DNA from: Agrypnia vestita
Taxonomy: Eukaryota > Arthropoda > Insecta > Trichoptera > Phryganeidae
Direction of reading: 5' to 3'
Length of the DNA: 64,000 bases
NCBI GenBank assembly: GCA_016648135.1
Contig: JADDOH010005025.1
Span: forward strand, 1-64,000
A program made the position numbers and the translations under genes. Below are positions 62,301-63,619 of this stretch, piece after piece (within the stretch, counting starts at the first letter, position 1; each line of letters starts with the position of its first letter). Under the pieces are notes generated by a model. That model did not search any database, had not been told where the DNA came from, and saw nothing but the letters and a program-made list of their open reading frames with translations.

Positions 62301-63619
62301 TAATTTTAATATAGGTCTTTTATTATTTATAACTATTTACAACTCCGAAATATTTTTATTAGCGCCATCTATACTCAAATTATTGAACATATTCGTGACT
62401 ACCAACAGAAACATTTGTGCTAAATACTGTAGTTTAGCACTTTGTCGCTAGAGTATTAAATCATGCAACTATTTATTTTTAGTAATGCACTTCATAAATG
62501 AGATTTAATATAGTCATTATTTACAATTTTCAGTTGCCGATATGCTCATGGGCATTTATCTGCTGGTGATAGCAATTCAGGATGCAAGATTTCGCCACGT
62601 TTATCACCAGCACTCCCATCAATGGACGAATTCTTGGACCTGCACAATAATCGGTGCCATGGCTATGACTTCCTCTGAAGTAAATTACCACGACCCTTAA
62701 TTAGTGCTATTTTTTTTAAATAATTAATGTATCAGAAATTATTGTAGCATCGTCCCATTGTTCGACAGTTTTAATTATTGTACTTTAACTTTTTTCCAGG
62801 TGTCCCTTCTAATTCTAGCCTTCATGTCAGTTGAAAGATTCCTGTTGATAGTGGATCCGATGGGTGGTCACCCTCGCCTAACACCGCGAGTGGCTAAACG
62901 CATCCTACTCATGTTATGGACTGTCGGAATTACTCTTGCTGTACTGCCCAGTTAGTTTACGTTTAGCATTTATTTATTTATTGCTATATTATAACAGATA
63001 GTATAAAGATACACATACTATTCTATAAAGATATGCTATATGTATAATCAAATTTACAATACCTAGTACATTACTTGTGTAGCGAACCCTCAGAAATTCA
63101 TTTGTGGATACTGCCTCATTATAATAAATACCAGCTATGATAGTGTATAAAATTTAAACAAAACAGTTTTCTAATAATCTTTTTATGCCATTACAAACTG
63201 TATACATATTACGTGATTTAAGGGCCAATTCACATTATCTGATTCAGTTCTAATTAAATTTTAAATGCATCGTGTTAAATTCATCTTTAAACATAGGTAT
63301 TCAAATGTGATTACAGATGACAAATGATAATTATCAACGATCATTTATTTGGCAGATACCTGTTTGATATCTCAAGCAGATGTGTTATCAAAACATTTAT
63401 TGTATATGTATTTATAAATTATTTTTTTTTAATATGTTTTACTATTTTAATTATTAAAAATACTACATACAAACAAATTATTACAGTAATTCATTGGAGA
63501 AACAGCACTCGCTTCTACGGGACACACAGTGGAATGTGCTTTCCTTTGCATTTGCAAGAGAAGTATCCCCTGGGCTGGCAATACTCTGCATTCATATTCC
63601 TTGGTGTCAACATGACTGG
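20255..63619 (+). CDS. Relaxin-family-type LRR GPCR (RXFP / insect Lgr3-Lgr4 group), partial, 11 exons in window
   Basis: This is the gene-level entry; the exons are listed separately. The 11 exons join without a stop to 431 codons (1293 nt). In order they encode at least seven leucine-rich repeats, a cysteine hinge (YCSMVPEVSHCKPNSDG) and TM1 to the start of TM5. The hinge and the following GISSLKEL are very close in form to vertebrate relaxin receptors RXFP1/2, where CKPNTDGISSLENLL occupies the same place (established knowledge). The family couples relaxin-like peptide binding to G proteins at the plasma membrane; in flies Lgr3 is the Dilp8 receptor. Single-repeat exons of 69-72 nt in one phase are typical of LGR genes. 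The N-terminal signal, LDLa module and first repeats were not found upstream in the window, and TM5-TM7 lie beyond 63619. I cannot separate Lgr3 from Lgr4 by eye. Confidence 0.93.
20770..21290 (-). mobile_element. Decayed non-LTR retrotransposon 3' end
   Basis: Just downstream of the first repeat exon, the inverted words AGTTTCCCCGTAGGGGTAGG, then CTTTTGCTTCG and ATTCATACATCTTC match 12839-12935, which is the 3' end of a non-LTR element. The frame is broken. It fills part of a 4.2-kb intron. Confidence 0.6.
21291..21843 (+). mobile_element. LTR retrotransposon 3' end: internal fragment plus LTR
   Basis: Positions ~21291-21523 match 54178-54465 (inverted) and are internal retroelement sequence. 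The LTR is about 21524-21843: it starts TGCTGACCAGAC, has GCTATAAAAACGG as a promoter box, CAATAAA as a polyadenylation-type signal, and ends CCTCCACA. The copy is 5'-truncated. A second LTR of the family at 53859-54177 is followed by a primer-binding site complementary to tRNA-Trp. Confidence 0.7.
21951..22517 (+). mobile_element. Solo LTR (567 bp)
   Basis: It starts TGTCACATGG and ends GCCACGCCACGTGACA. It is related over its second half to 16096-16633 and 17147-17335. The flanks AATA and AAAT are at best an imperfect target duplication. No internal region remains. It lies in the intron between the first two repeat exons of the GPCR. Confidence 0.7.
22518..24493. other. Intron sequence, no gene recognised
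   Basis: Intron of the GPCR. AT-rich, with no coding signature and no paired repeats that I can delimit. Confidence 0.5.
24494..24697 (+). CDS. GPCR exon: about three leucine-rich repeats (204 nt)
   Basis: It is preceded by TTTCGTAG and followed by GTAAGT. The frame reads LYLMGNLLETINEDQLRGL, then LQWLFLQHNSLRDFSLSP, then LTWLDLGHNQLQFIHPLP and ends ILEL. LxLxxNxL is visible three times. GC content and codon use are clearly higher than in the flanks. The entry and exit phases match the neighbouring repeat exons, and the length equals three fused repeat exons of about 68 nt. Confidence 0.95.
24905..25540. mobile_element. MITE family copy with TATAGATGTCTCACAGAGACG-type ends
   Basis: It is related to 32400-32683, 34870-35885, 41049-41223 and 50271-51319. 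The left part has ATAGATGTCTCACACAGACG and the right part ends CGTCTCTGTGAGACATCTAT with ATTGATTGATTAAT. Shared inner words include ATGGGTGGAAATGGCGAACG and TAAAGTGATCACTTAAGCC. There is no transposase; this is a non-autonomous element in an intron. Confidence 0.7.
26800..26848 (-). mobile_element. Helitron 5' end fragment
   Basis: On the minus strand TCTACACTAATATTAGG begins at 26848 and is followed by sequence matching the 5' part of the Helitron at 17983-18196 (AAGTTTGGATGTAGGAGG). It breaks off near 26800. The base after 26848 is T, as expected. Confidence 0.65.
26935..27140 (-). mobile_element. Penelope-type terminus with hammerhead-like motif
   Basis: On the minus strand it matches 55985-56215: GCGACC, GTGAAC, CACAACAAAGTGCATATAAT, CCTGATGACGTTGA, GAAACGTCGAGA, ACACGGTTCGTATAAAATAT. 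The hammerhead-like part is listed separately. No coding sequence is attached. Confidence 0.65.
26978..27017 (-). ncRNA. Hammerhead-ribozyme-like motif (copy C)
   Basis: Minus strand: CTC then CTGATGA, one base, stem GTTGA.../...TCAAC, GAAAC, GTC, then GAG. CTC and GAG can form helix I, ACGT can form a two-pair helix III between two molecules, and cleavage would fall after GTC. One extra base between CTGATGA and stem II departs from the canonical core, so self-cleavage is not assured. Confidence 0.5.
27141..28804. other. Intron sequence, no gene recognised
   Basis: Part of the 9.2-kb GPCR intron between the second and third exons seen. AT-rich. Small frames of 60-70 codons (27286-27501, 28138-28326) show no family features. 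Confidence 0.45.
28805..28990 (+). repeat. Dispersed repeat, copy 1 of 2
   Basis: It matches 45700-45880: AATTTCGTTGTCTGTC, GTAATTTC, AATTCACG, ATTAAACAGCC, GGCAAACCCGAA, AATGTTGCTA.CGCCG, CCTGC, CGTCAAAAA. It contains a small perfect hairpin CGATAGCA/TGCTATCG. The family is unknown, and GTCTGTCTGTC tracts are common in lepidopteran repeats. Confidence 0.6.
28991..30467. other. Intron sequence, no gene recognised
   Basis: AT-rich intron of the GPCR. Frames near 29825-30131 (minus) are 60-91 codons, overlap one another and show no family features or splice-bounded exon. Confidence 0.45.
30468..30619. mobile_element. Fully palindromic MITE (152 bp), copy 1
   Basis: The whole element is two inverted arms of about 75 bp. 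ATTTAAGAAAGGCAATCGAA and AGTATGTGTAAGCCATGCGC on the left are mirrored by GCACAGCTTACACTTACT and TTGATTGTCTTTCTCAAAT on the right. The centre is GTGTTTATACCCGTAAACAC. A second copy lies at 43364-43519. An RNA or single strand from it would form a long hairpin. There is no coding capacity; the 134-codon frame across it is an accident. Confidence 0.85.
31092..32377 (-). mobile_element. Complete mariner element (1286 bp) with TA target duplication
   Basis: The ends TTAGGTCCTTACATATGAAA (continuing TTGGCGTT) are perfect inverted repeats for 28 bp at 31092-31119 and 32350-32377. TA flanks both sides (31090-31091 and 32378-32379), as expected for Tc1/mariner. The single internal gene is an uninterrupted transposase on the minus strand. 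Length, ends and coding frame are all those of a whole element, so it is either young or still mobilisable. It sits in the intron before the third GPCR exon, antisense to the host gene. Confidence 0.97.
31170..32189 (-). CDS. Mariner transposase (DD34D), intact, 339 aa
   Basis: The transposase cuts and pastes the element at TA sites. The start is placed at MKNLKYRVIYEYEFHRG (32187-32189) because mariner proteins begin this way; a frame start 22 codons upstream (32255) has a non-family leader. The helix-turn-helix half spans about residues 1-110 with a GRP linker at 61-63. WVPHEL is at 114-119. The catalytic aspartates are D151 (in TCDEKW), D243 (in HDNARPH) and D278 (in SPDLSPTDYHFF), with exactly 34 residues between the last two, hence DD34D. 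The C-terminus ends RWQKCIDSNGTYFD as in the family. No stop or frameshift interrupts it. The sequence is mariner-like, probably close to the cecropia/mellifera group (inference from general resemblance). Whether it is expressed is unknown. Confidence 0.97.
   Translation of the reverse strand: MKNLKYRVIYEYEFHRGTSAAETARRINDVYGDGAAKENTVRFWFQRFRSGNFDLQNKPRGRPETKVDNEELKAIVEADPSQTTSELAAGCGVSDKTVLIHLKQIGKVKKLERWVPHELSEANQQTRVDCCVALLNRHNNEGILNRIITCDEKWILYDNRKRSSQWLNPAEPAKPCPKRKLTPKKLLVSVWWTSAGVVHYSFLKSGQTITADVYCQQLQTMMEKLAAKQPRLVNRSRPLLLHDNARPHTAQQTATKLEELQLECLRHPPYSPDLSPTDYHFFRNLDNFLQRKKFNFDGAVQTAFKDFIDSRPNVFFSKGIDELPMRWQKCIDSNGTYFD
32400..32683 (+). mobile_element. MITE family fragment
   Basis: It shares GGGCTTACGACCTATC, GTACGGCTGGCT, AAGTGATCACTTTA and CCATATATAGATGTCACC with the family at 24905, 34870 and 50271. 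It lies just outside the mariner and is interrupted on its right by a non-LTR insertion at 32684. Confidence 0.65.
32684..32770 (+). mobile_element. Very short non-LTR insertion with 10-bp target duplication and inverted flank copy
   Basis: GTTGGTAATG occurs at 32674-32683 and again at 32771-32780, bracketing the insert. The insert ends with GGAAGAGGCCTACATCCAGC (reading MEEAYIQQWREKG, the usual end of a non-LTR ORF) and a (GAA)n tail. Its first ~19 bp are the inverted complement of the 32654-32673 flank, giving a perfect 20-bp hairpin (32654-32673 with 32683-32702). Confidence 0.75.
32970..33205 (-). mobile_element. Non-LTR reverse transcriptase C-terminal remnant
   Basis: Minus strand, with frame damage: KIEGRRRVGR, then ERGEGLFRVAQDREIFEQVI, then ANQCRG and a stop. 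The tail is a short AAGAAGAAG. The pattern EGKIEG.R..GR...F..AQDRE.F..VIAN is the same family as 54466-54725. It is a dead fragment in an intron. Confidence 0.7.
33206..33943. other. Intron sequence, no gene recognised
   Basis: Last part of the intron before the third GPCR exon. It is AT-rich and ends in a polypyrimidine tract and TTTTTTCAG at the exon border. No other feature is supported. Confidence 0.5.
33944..34015 (+). CDS. GPCR exon: leucine-rich repeat (72 nt)
   Basis: It is bounded by TTTTTTTCAG and GTGAGT. It reads LFLDHNLIEEINDDTFANLN then HLHLL, one LRR. It takes TT from the previous exon (TT+G gives Leu) and ends with TT, so the repeat phase is kept. It lies 9.2 kb from the previous exon. 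Confidence 0.95.
34508..34579 (+). CDS. GPCR exon: leucine-rich repeat (72 nt)
   Basis: It is bounded by TTATTTTCAG and GTAAGT. It reads LKLSNNHIHTIAENAFQNLT then ELRDL, one canonical LRR (LxLSxNxIxxIxxxAFxxLxxLxxL). The phase is as in the neighbouring exons. The intron before it is about 0.5 kb. Confidence 0.96.
34870..35885. mobile_element. ~1-kb palindromic MITE-family element
   Basis: The left arm (about 34880-35215) is repeated inverted at about 35450-35800. ATATTATAGATATCTCACAG at the left is mirrored by CTGTGAGATATCTATAATAT at the right, and CATGCGGCCTGTACAAAGCC by GGCTTTGTACAGGCCGCATG. The middle (35335-35450) holds a third piece (CAGAACAGTGCTGGATTTAT) that is itself mirrored at 35800-35880. 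It is the same family as 24905 and 50271. It lies between two LRR exons; the arms are near-identical, so they are recent or gene-converted. Confidence 0.85.
36184..36255 (+). CDS. GPCR exon: leucine-rich repeat (72 nt)
   Basis: It is bounded by TTTTTCAG and GTAAGA. It reads LDLSENRISTLSSNLMQPLQ then HLEKL, one LRR. It ends with CT rather than TT; the next exon starts with G, so the split codon CTG still gives Leu. A 15.5-kb intron follows, the longest in the window. Confidence 0.95.
36256..37375. other. Start of the 15.5-kb intron, no gene recognised
   Basis: There is a GC-richer patch near 36575-36700 (GGGCGCGCCCGTGCGCGC) with no coding signature. No paired ends are seen before the MITE at 37376. 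Confidence 0.45.
37376..37613. mobile_element. hAT-like MITE (238 bp) with ~38-bp inverted ends
   Basis: The left end CAGGCGCGTGCAGTGGGAAC and then AAGAAGCATGACTT is mirrored at the right end (37575-37613), which ends GCACGCCCCTG. CAG...CTG ends are typical of hAT elements (knowledge). The 8-bp flanks (CTGTTAAT and CTATTCCA) match only partly, so the target duplication is decayed or the assignment is wrong. The centre is AT-rich and non-coding. Confidence 0.72.
38560..38985 (+). mobile_element. LTR fragment, same family as 50361-50791
   Basis: It shares GATGAC.AG, AATTCTCGAAACATC, ATTTA.CTATAAA, AGAC.CGCCGG, GTAGCGA, GAGTGACAGATATT.GGGCGA and AGTACCTAC with the inverted copy at 50361-50791. 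The box CCTATAAAGGG would be its promoter. The outer ends are too diverged to place exactly, and no internal region is seen. Confidence 0.6.
39180..39872 (+). repeat. Dispersed repeat, copy 1
   Basis: It shares with 47130-47535 the words ACTCGTG.CGTCTG, AAAACTTTGGATCGATTTTT, CCAATCGAGCTGAAACTT, AAATTTTCGTTAAAAAAATT, AATAATTATAGTATAATTT and, at the right end, AAACTTGGTTTTTATGGGTT. This copy is longer in the middle. No coding part is recognised. CCAATCGAGCTGAAAT also occurs near 9976. Confidence 0.65.
40455..41046 (+). mobile_element. Non-LTR retrotransposon 3' end
   Basis: A copy related to 3530-4124, starting near AAAAGGTGTATTGAAAGATT and ending TTGTAAAAGCCCTGAAGAGC GTT with an AATAAATAAAA tail. 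A 89-codon frame (40506-40775) inside it shows no similarity I recognise. A MITE begins directly after the tail. Confidence 0.6.
41049..41223. mobile_element. Short MITE (~175 bp), minimal member of the GTCTCACAGAGACGAAGC family
   Basis: The left end GATAAATTATAGAAGTCTCA then CAGAGGCGAAGCTAATTTTT is mirrored by the right end AAAAATTAGCTTTGTCTCTG then TGAGATTCCTATAATTTATC. Inverted repeats cover about 50 bp per side. It is the compact form of the elements at 50271 and 34870. Confidence 0.82.
41794..41860 (+). mobile_element. LTR 5' end fragment
   Basis: TGTAACGAATAAAAAGAAGA followed by AGGAACTGCGCACTGTC and CTCGTAATATG resembles the start of the solo LTR at 16096 (AGGAATTGCGTACTGTC, CTTGTAATAAG). 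It fades after about 60 bp. Confidence 0.45.
41960..42285 (+). mobile_element. Non-LTR retrotransposon 3' end with ORF C-terminus
   Basis: The frame at 42019-42264 reads MERMVKKIYNASFDGFRKTG, then RPRKSWHDQINQLLEDG and ends HSSLSVYPHGETA, nearly the protein of 12837-13121. The GGTAAGTAAGTAAGG tail follows. The GHVERM start is broken by a stop. Dead and 5'-truncated. Confidence 0.75.
43364..43519. mobile_element. Fully palindromic MITE (156 bp), copy 2
   Basis: The arms are ATTTAAGAAAGACAATCGAA ... AGTATGTGTAAGCCGTGCGT and the mirror ACGCACGGCTTACACATACT ... CCGATTGTCTTTCTTAAAT. It is better preserved than the copy at 30468-30619. The two frames crossing it are shadows of the palindrome. Confidence 0.88.
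43560..44260 (-). mobile_element. Non-LTR reverse transcriptase C-terminal remnant
   Basis: Minus strand near 44230-43970, with an internal stop: DVRQLFVKSTLIFYIKN, then SHSHNTR.ALRNLDEIPKTK and HTGLKIFNIFKT. The pattern HxTRxxxxLxxPxxxT...GLKxFN is the C-terminal part of jockey/CR1-like reverse transcriptases. The AT-rich stretch to 43560 is its 3' end. Dead copy. Confidence 0.6.
44261..45699. other. Intron sequence, no gene recognised
   Basis: A 102-codon plus frame at 44288-44596 resembles no family I know and has no splice signals that would join it to anything. The rest is AT-rich. Confidence 0.4.
45700..45880 (+). repeat. Dispersed repeat, copy 2 of 2
   Basis: Counterpart of 28805-28990: GTTTCGTCGTCTGTCTGTG, GTAATTTCG, AAATTCACGGC, GATTAAACGGCCG, CCGGCAAACCCGAACTGG, AACAATGTTGCTACCGCCG. 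The unknown family is probably a retroelement or Helitron part. Confidence 0.6.
45881..47129. other. Intron sequence, GC-richer patch, no gene recognised
   Basis: Positions 46440-46860 are richer in GC than the surroundings (AAAATGGCGGCTCCC near 46830). No open frame of interest, no splice-bounded exon and no paired ends were found. It may be a decayed repeat. Confidence 0.4.
47130..47535 (+). repeat. Dispersed repeat, copy 2
   Basis: The shorter counterpart of 39180-39872, sharing AAAACTTTGGATCGATTTTT, CCAATCGAGCTGAAACTTTG, TTTTCGTTAAAAAAATTAAT and AAACTTGGTTTTTATGGGTT. Family unknown. Confidence 0.65.
48233..48723 (+). mobile_element. LTR, solo or truncated at its left end
   Basis: The right end reads CACGGCCACGATTCCGTGACA. 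The inner words AATAAAGTG, ACGAGCGATTAGTAAG and CTTTAATTAAATTCATGTCC align with 16096-16633. A clear TG start with a matching target duplication was not found, so the left border is approximate. Confidence 0.6.
49219..49462 (-). CDS. Possible terminal exon of an unrecognised membrane-protein gene
   Basis: Minus strand: a good acceptor (polypyrimidine tract with GGCCGACAG) precedes an open frame of about 80 codons that ends in TAA and is followed at once by AAAATAAAATATT, a possible polyadenylation signal. The protein has two hydrophobic stretches (RTIIILAVGPCWIYTFWTV and KILFATIVLLTVRWVQCVW) and ends KATVRTKYAGVLK. GC content is higher than in the flanks and there are no internal stops. I do not recognise the family. 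No partner exon was found upstream on this strand. It could be the 3' exon of a gene nested antisense in the GPCR intron, or an exon fragment moved by a transposon. Confidence 0.4.
49531..49736 (+). pseudogene. Penelope-like element GIY-YIG endonuclease C-terminal fragment (frameshifted)
   Basis: It reads SEFANHLLTMDHSFDINKGL, then, after a frameshift near 49590, ILHTNYTESQFDKLVILEIR followed by KSVNSKLNVINNQVIFANSY and LLNLFSC before TAA. The order F(A)xHL...HxF(D/N)IN...K.V.LEI.KS.N...INNQ...LLNLF is that of the end of Penelope-like element endonucleases, and it aligns with the second fragment at 55130-55339. A hammerhead-like motif follows about 75 bp downstream. The reverse-transcriptase part is absent. 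It is a dead, 5'-truncated copy. Confidence 0.7.
49805..49850 (+). ncRNA. Hammerhead-ribozyme-like motif (copy E)
   Basis: CTGACGA (49810-49816), one A, stem GAAGCC-ATT-GGCTTC (six perfect pairs), then GAAACATGTT. ACATGT is self-complementary and can serve as helix III between two transcripts, as described for Penelope-element hammerheads. Helix I is only two pairs (TC with GA). It lies downstream of the GIY-YIG fragment, the expected place. Confidence 0.55.
50271..51319. mobile_element. MITE-family element with a solo LTR nested inside
   Basis: The ends TAATCATTAATTAAGATAAA and TTTATCTTAATTAATGATTA are mirror images. They are followed on each side by AAGTCTCACAGAGACGAAGC and its mirror. The left inner word CGGTGACATCTATCTATAT is interrupted at 50361 by an LTR. 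Subtracting the LTR leaves about 620 bp, similar to the copy at 24905. The LTR insertion is therefore younger than the MITE. Confidence 0.8.
50361..50791 (-). mobile_element. Solo LTR (431 bp) nested in a MITE
   Basis: On the minus strand it runs from TGTCATGAGATGGC to CAGTGACTTCGTGACA. A TCTATAAAAAGAG promoter box lies about 150 bp in. It is related to 38560-38985. The flanks (ATAT and TTGC) do not show a matching duplication, so a border may be off by a few bases. Confidence 0.7.
51760..51828 (+). CDS. GPCR exon: last regular leucine-rich repeat (69 nt)
   Basis: It is bounded by AACCTTCCAG and GTAAGT. It reads LYIGYNPLQVTRNMLTAERD then LKAL. The form LKYIGFNPL occurs at the same place in vertebrate RXFP receptors (knowledge). 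It takes CT from the previous exon and ends CT. It is one codon shorter than the other repeat exons. Confidence 0.95.
52090..52270 (-). mobile_element. Non-LTR retrotransposon 3' end remnant
   Basis: On the minus strand AGGGAGGCCTATATTTAGCA then GTGGAGATAATGATG is the decayed EAYxxQW(R/A) ending of a non-LTR ORF, followed by an ATGATGATAATGG tail. It continues upstream, heavily decayed, to about 52270 or beyond. Confidence 0.55.
53416..53555 (+). CDS. GPCR exon: C-terminal LRR cap and cysteine hinge (140 nt)
   Basis: It is bounded by TTTTGTAG and GTAAGT. It reads LRLDNIDASDIDFAVFDVLE, then KLKFVFFKKFYYCSMVPEVS, then HCKPNSDG. FKKFxYCxxxPxVxxCKPNxDG is the signature of the hinge that joins the LRR domain to TM1 in relaxin receptors. 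The two Cys are nine residues apart. It ends in phase 1 (G), completed by GT of the next exon. An 8.0-kb intron follows. Confidence 0.97.
53841..53857 (-). promoter_or_regulatory. LTR-retrotransposon primer-binding site (tRNA-Trp type)
   Basis: On the minus strand, one base after the LTR end CCTCCACA-T, the sequence TGGTGACCCCTGACGTG follows. It is complementary to the 3' end of tRNA-Trp apart from one inserted T (TGGTGACCCCGACGTG expected, from knowledge). This fits the CsRn1/Kabuki-like branch of Ty3/gypsy elements (inference). Confidence 0.65.
53859..54177 (-). mobile_element. LTR (319 bp) of a Ty3/gypsy-like element
   Basis: On the minus strand it begins TGCTGACCAGACTAAATATT, has ACTATAAAAACGG as promoter and CAATAAATTCTG as a polyadenylation-type signal, and ends CTCCACA. 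It aligns along its whole length with 21524-21843. It has internal-type sequence on both sides: the 3' internal part at 54178-54465, and the primer-binding site plus leader at 53750-53857. Confidence 0.75.
54178..54465 (-). mobile_element. LTR retrotransposon internal 3' fragment
   Basis: It is similar to 21291-21523: ATATACACG.GTAAGGAGG, GGTCGAAATCAGAACGCTGAA and GGGCATGAAGAGCGGATACA or variants. A 72-codon frame (54269-54487) runs into it from the adjacent non-LTR tail and is probably an artefact of that junction. No protease, reverse transcriptase or integrase motif is visible. Confidence 0.5.
54466..54725 (-). mobile_element. Non-LTR reverse transcriptase C-terminal fragment inserted in the LTR element
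   Basis: Minus frame: MRKMAFLGHILLNDNYDLLH, then IIEGKIKGTRSVGRRHM, then LRNIRECTGIHRMEELF.LAQDRE. FLGHIxRNDxYxLLxxIIEGKIxG followed by LRNIRxWTG and AQDREA is the usual C-terminal block of a large insect non-LTR family. A short AAGAAGAAA tail marks its 3' end near 54470. It is 5'-truncated near 54725-54900. Confidence 0.75.
54929..54973 (-). ncRNA. Hammerhead-ribozyme-like motif (copy F, best helix I)
   Basis: Minus strand: ACAATC, CTGAAGA, one A, stem GGGAA-TATTG-TTCTC, GAAAC, ATATA, then GATTGT. ACAATC and GATTGT form a six-pair helix I around a possible cleavage site after ATA. Helix III would be intermolecular and here has a C/A mismatch. It lies about 160 bp downstream of the GIY-YIG fragment and before an AATAAAGTGG signal. 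Confidence 0.6.
55130..55339 (-). pseudogene. Penelope-like element GIY-YIG endonuclease C-terminal fragment
   Basis: The minus frame reads KRNFETRGKEHIKALTSNVE, then SDFAKHLIEYDHTFNINTGL, then KFLHFSYKIPQINSLI and NIINN before TAG. After the stop the family sequence continues in frame (TKFVHNSLLNIFP), so the TAG is a nonsense mutation. R..EHxxA......FAxHLxExxHxFN is the second half of the GIY-YIG nuclease of Penelope-like elements. The fragment starts abruptly at a T-rich run near 55345. It is dead, and its hammerhead-like 3' motif is kept. Confidence 0.72.
55463..55661 (-). other. Possible exon, unrecognised
   Basis: Minus strand: a strong acceptor (TTTTTTTTGTTTCAG, ending at 55662) precedes an open frame reading SSIWDLGLPQAKNVISRAPT then NMALLTLPTMFCQTLKNN, of higher GC than the flanks for about 110 bp. 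After that it turns AT-rich and runs to a stop at 55463. It could be a terminal exon, but I recognise no family and no partner exon. Confidence 0.25.
55985..56215 (+). mobile_element. Penelope-type terminus with hammerhead-like motif
   Basis: It matches the minus strand of 26935-27140 and half of the inverted pair at 15690-15850. Order: GGCGACCTCTATTATGGAAG, CACAACAAAGTGCATATAAT, the hammerhead-like motif at 56109-56148, then a second hairpin CGAGAA-TCG-TTTCTCG and CGGTTCGTATAAAATATCCG with CAACCAGTTACAGTTAAATA at the end. Confidence 0.65.
56109..56148 (+). ncRNA. Hammerhead-ribozyme-like motif (copy D)
   Basis: CTC, CTGATGA (56112-56118), one C, stem GTTGAAT-AAG-ATTCAAC (seven perfect pairs), GAAAC, GTC, GAG. 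Helix I is CTC with GAG plus two weaker pairs after a mismatch. ACGT is self-complementary for an intermolecular helix III. Cleavage would be after GTC. The extra base after CTGATGA is shared with every other copy in this window. Confidence 0.55.
56824..57189 (-). other. 121-codon open frame, unrecognised
   Basis: Long for such AT-rich DNA. It has a charged, Lys/Asn-rich body (LKKLIANDISNFRHAHEIAN, KLDYPTKYIARKICNLIDIF) and one hydrophobic segment near the C-terminus (CVFLIMLAVFLFLQT). It shows no family that I recognise, no clear promoter and no splice border. It may be chance or an old transposon remnant. Confidence 0.25.
57190..58617. other. Intron sequence, no gene recognised
   Basis: Part of the 8.0-kb intron before the TM1 exon. 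AT-rich. A slightly GC-richer stretch at 58130-58320 on the plus strand may be a decayed non-LTR 3' end, but motifs are too weak to assign. Confidence 0.45.
58618..59075 (-). mobile_element. Helitron copy related to 10317-12011, inverted
   Basis: On the minus strand the 3' end is GAAGCCGCGCGGGCACAGCTAG (written here as its parts GAAGCCGCGCGGGC and ACAGCTAG), followed by T, at 58618. Upstream on that strand come one short block of GAA/TTC units, the GGTGGGGGTGGC and GTTTTCTCCACAACCAGC words shared with 10317-10500, and then a region reading DTENQRETLNSSKEKATNVR. That region resembles the repetitive head of insect Helitron ORFs (inference). The 5' border is uncertain. Confidence 0.68.
59076..60189. 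other. Intron sequence, no gene recognised
   Basis: AT-rich, with short GC-richer parts near 59280-59420 and 59660-59770. No coding signature and no paired repeat ends. Confidence 0.45.
60190..60528 (-). mobile_element. Non-LTR reverse transcriptase C-terminal fragment
   Basis: The minus frame at 60373-60528 reads IRNDIPWTNRERYGFLYTAI, then DFYNVIPNCINELNSVELF and NKQLKGLVLGKR before TAA. FYNxIPxxIxxxxSxxxFxxxLK is the usual terminal block of non-LTR ORFs. The 3' part runs to a T-rich (inverted poly-A) end near 60178-60205. At its left edge on that strand an ATACAGGGTT word opens another repeat (60527-60690). Confidence 0.7.
60691..61555. other. Intron sequence, no gene recognised
   Basis: AT-rich sequence leading to the acceptor of the TM1 exon. 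A TATATATAAACTTCACTTGT word with GTTTGTCTATCTGTA (60858-60890) resembles 5' ends of old lepidopteran repeats but cannot be bordered. Confidence 0.45.
61556..61717 (+). CDS. GPCR exon: TM1 (162 nt)
   Basis: It is bounded by ACGTCTCCAG and GTGAGT. It reads GISSLKELVSRPVLRLSAWL, then VAVLTLAGNLLVLWGRFLSR, then DENRALSLLIRNLA. TM1 is about LSAWL to LVLW with the conserved GN. DENxxxSLxIRNLAVAD is the class A link to TM2. GISSLxEL is shared with relaxin receptors. Its phase fits the hinge exon on the left and the TM2 exon on the right. Confidence 0.97.
62091..62095 (-). terminator. RNA polymerase III terminator of the tRNA gene
   Basis: On the minus strand a run of five T begins nine bases after the tRNA 3' end, as expected for a polymerase III stop. 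Confidence 0.75.
62104..62175 (-). tRNA. Initiator tRNA-Met (CAT)
   Basis: It starts translation with methionine. Minus strand, 72 nt without CCA. The acceptor stem AGCAGAG pairs with TTCTGCT (one G-T pair). The first pair is A1-T72, the mark of eukaryotic initiators. The D arm is GCGCAGCGGAAGCGT. The anticodon stem CTGGG/CCCAG carries the loop CCCATAA with anticodon CAT, with three G-C pairs next to the loop. The T loop is ATCGAAA instead of TTC-containing, another initiator mark. It lies antisense in the 0.8-kb intron between the TM1 and TM2 exons of the GPCR. All arms pair and a polymerase III terminator follows, so it looks functional. Confidence 0.96.
62534..62679 (+). CDS. GPCR exon: TM2, first outer loop, start of TM3 (146 nt)
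   Basis: It is bounded by CAATTTTCAG and GTAAAT. It reads VADMLMGIYLLVIAIQDARF, then RHVYHQHSHQWTNSWTCTII, then GAMAMTSSE. ADxLMGxYL is TM2 of the LGR group with its conserved Asp. The Cys in SWTC is the TM3 cysteine that bonds to outer loop 2. The exon ends in phase 0. Confidence 0.97.
62800..62950 (+). CDS. GPCR exon: rest of TM3, ERF motif, TM4 (151 nt)
   Basis: It is bounded by TTTTTTCCAG and GTTAGT. It reads VSLLILAFMSVERFLLIVDP, then MGGHPRLTPRVAKRILLMLW, then TVGITLAVLP. ERF at the inner end of TM3 replaces the class A DRY, as in other LGRs. The next stretch is inner loop 2, then TM4 (ILLMLWTVGITLAVLP). It ends in phase 1 and joins TA of the next exon to give Ile. The intron before it is only 120 bp. 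Confidence 0.97.
63487..63619 (+). CDS. GPCR exon: outer loop 2 and start of TM5 (133 nt)
   Basis: It is bounded by TTATTACAG and GTAACC. It reads IIHWRNSTRFYGTHSGMCFP, then LHLQEKYPLGWQYSAFIFLG and VNMTG. FYGxxSGxCFPLH holds the outer-loop-2 cysteine and is typical of relaxin-type receptors. YSAFIFLGVN opens TM5. It ends in phase 2, so the coding sequence continues past the window. Positions 63620-64000 look like intron. Confidence 0.95.
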
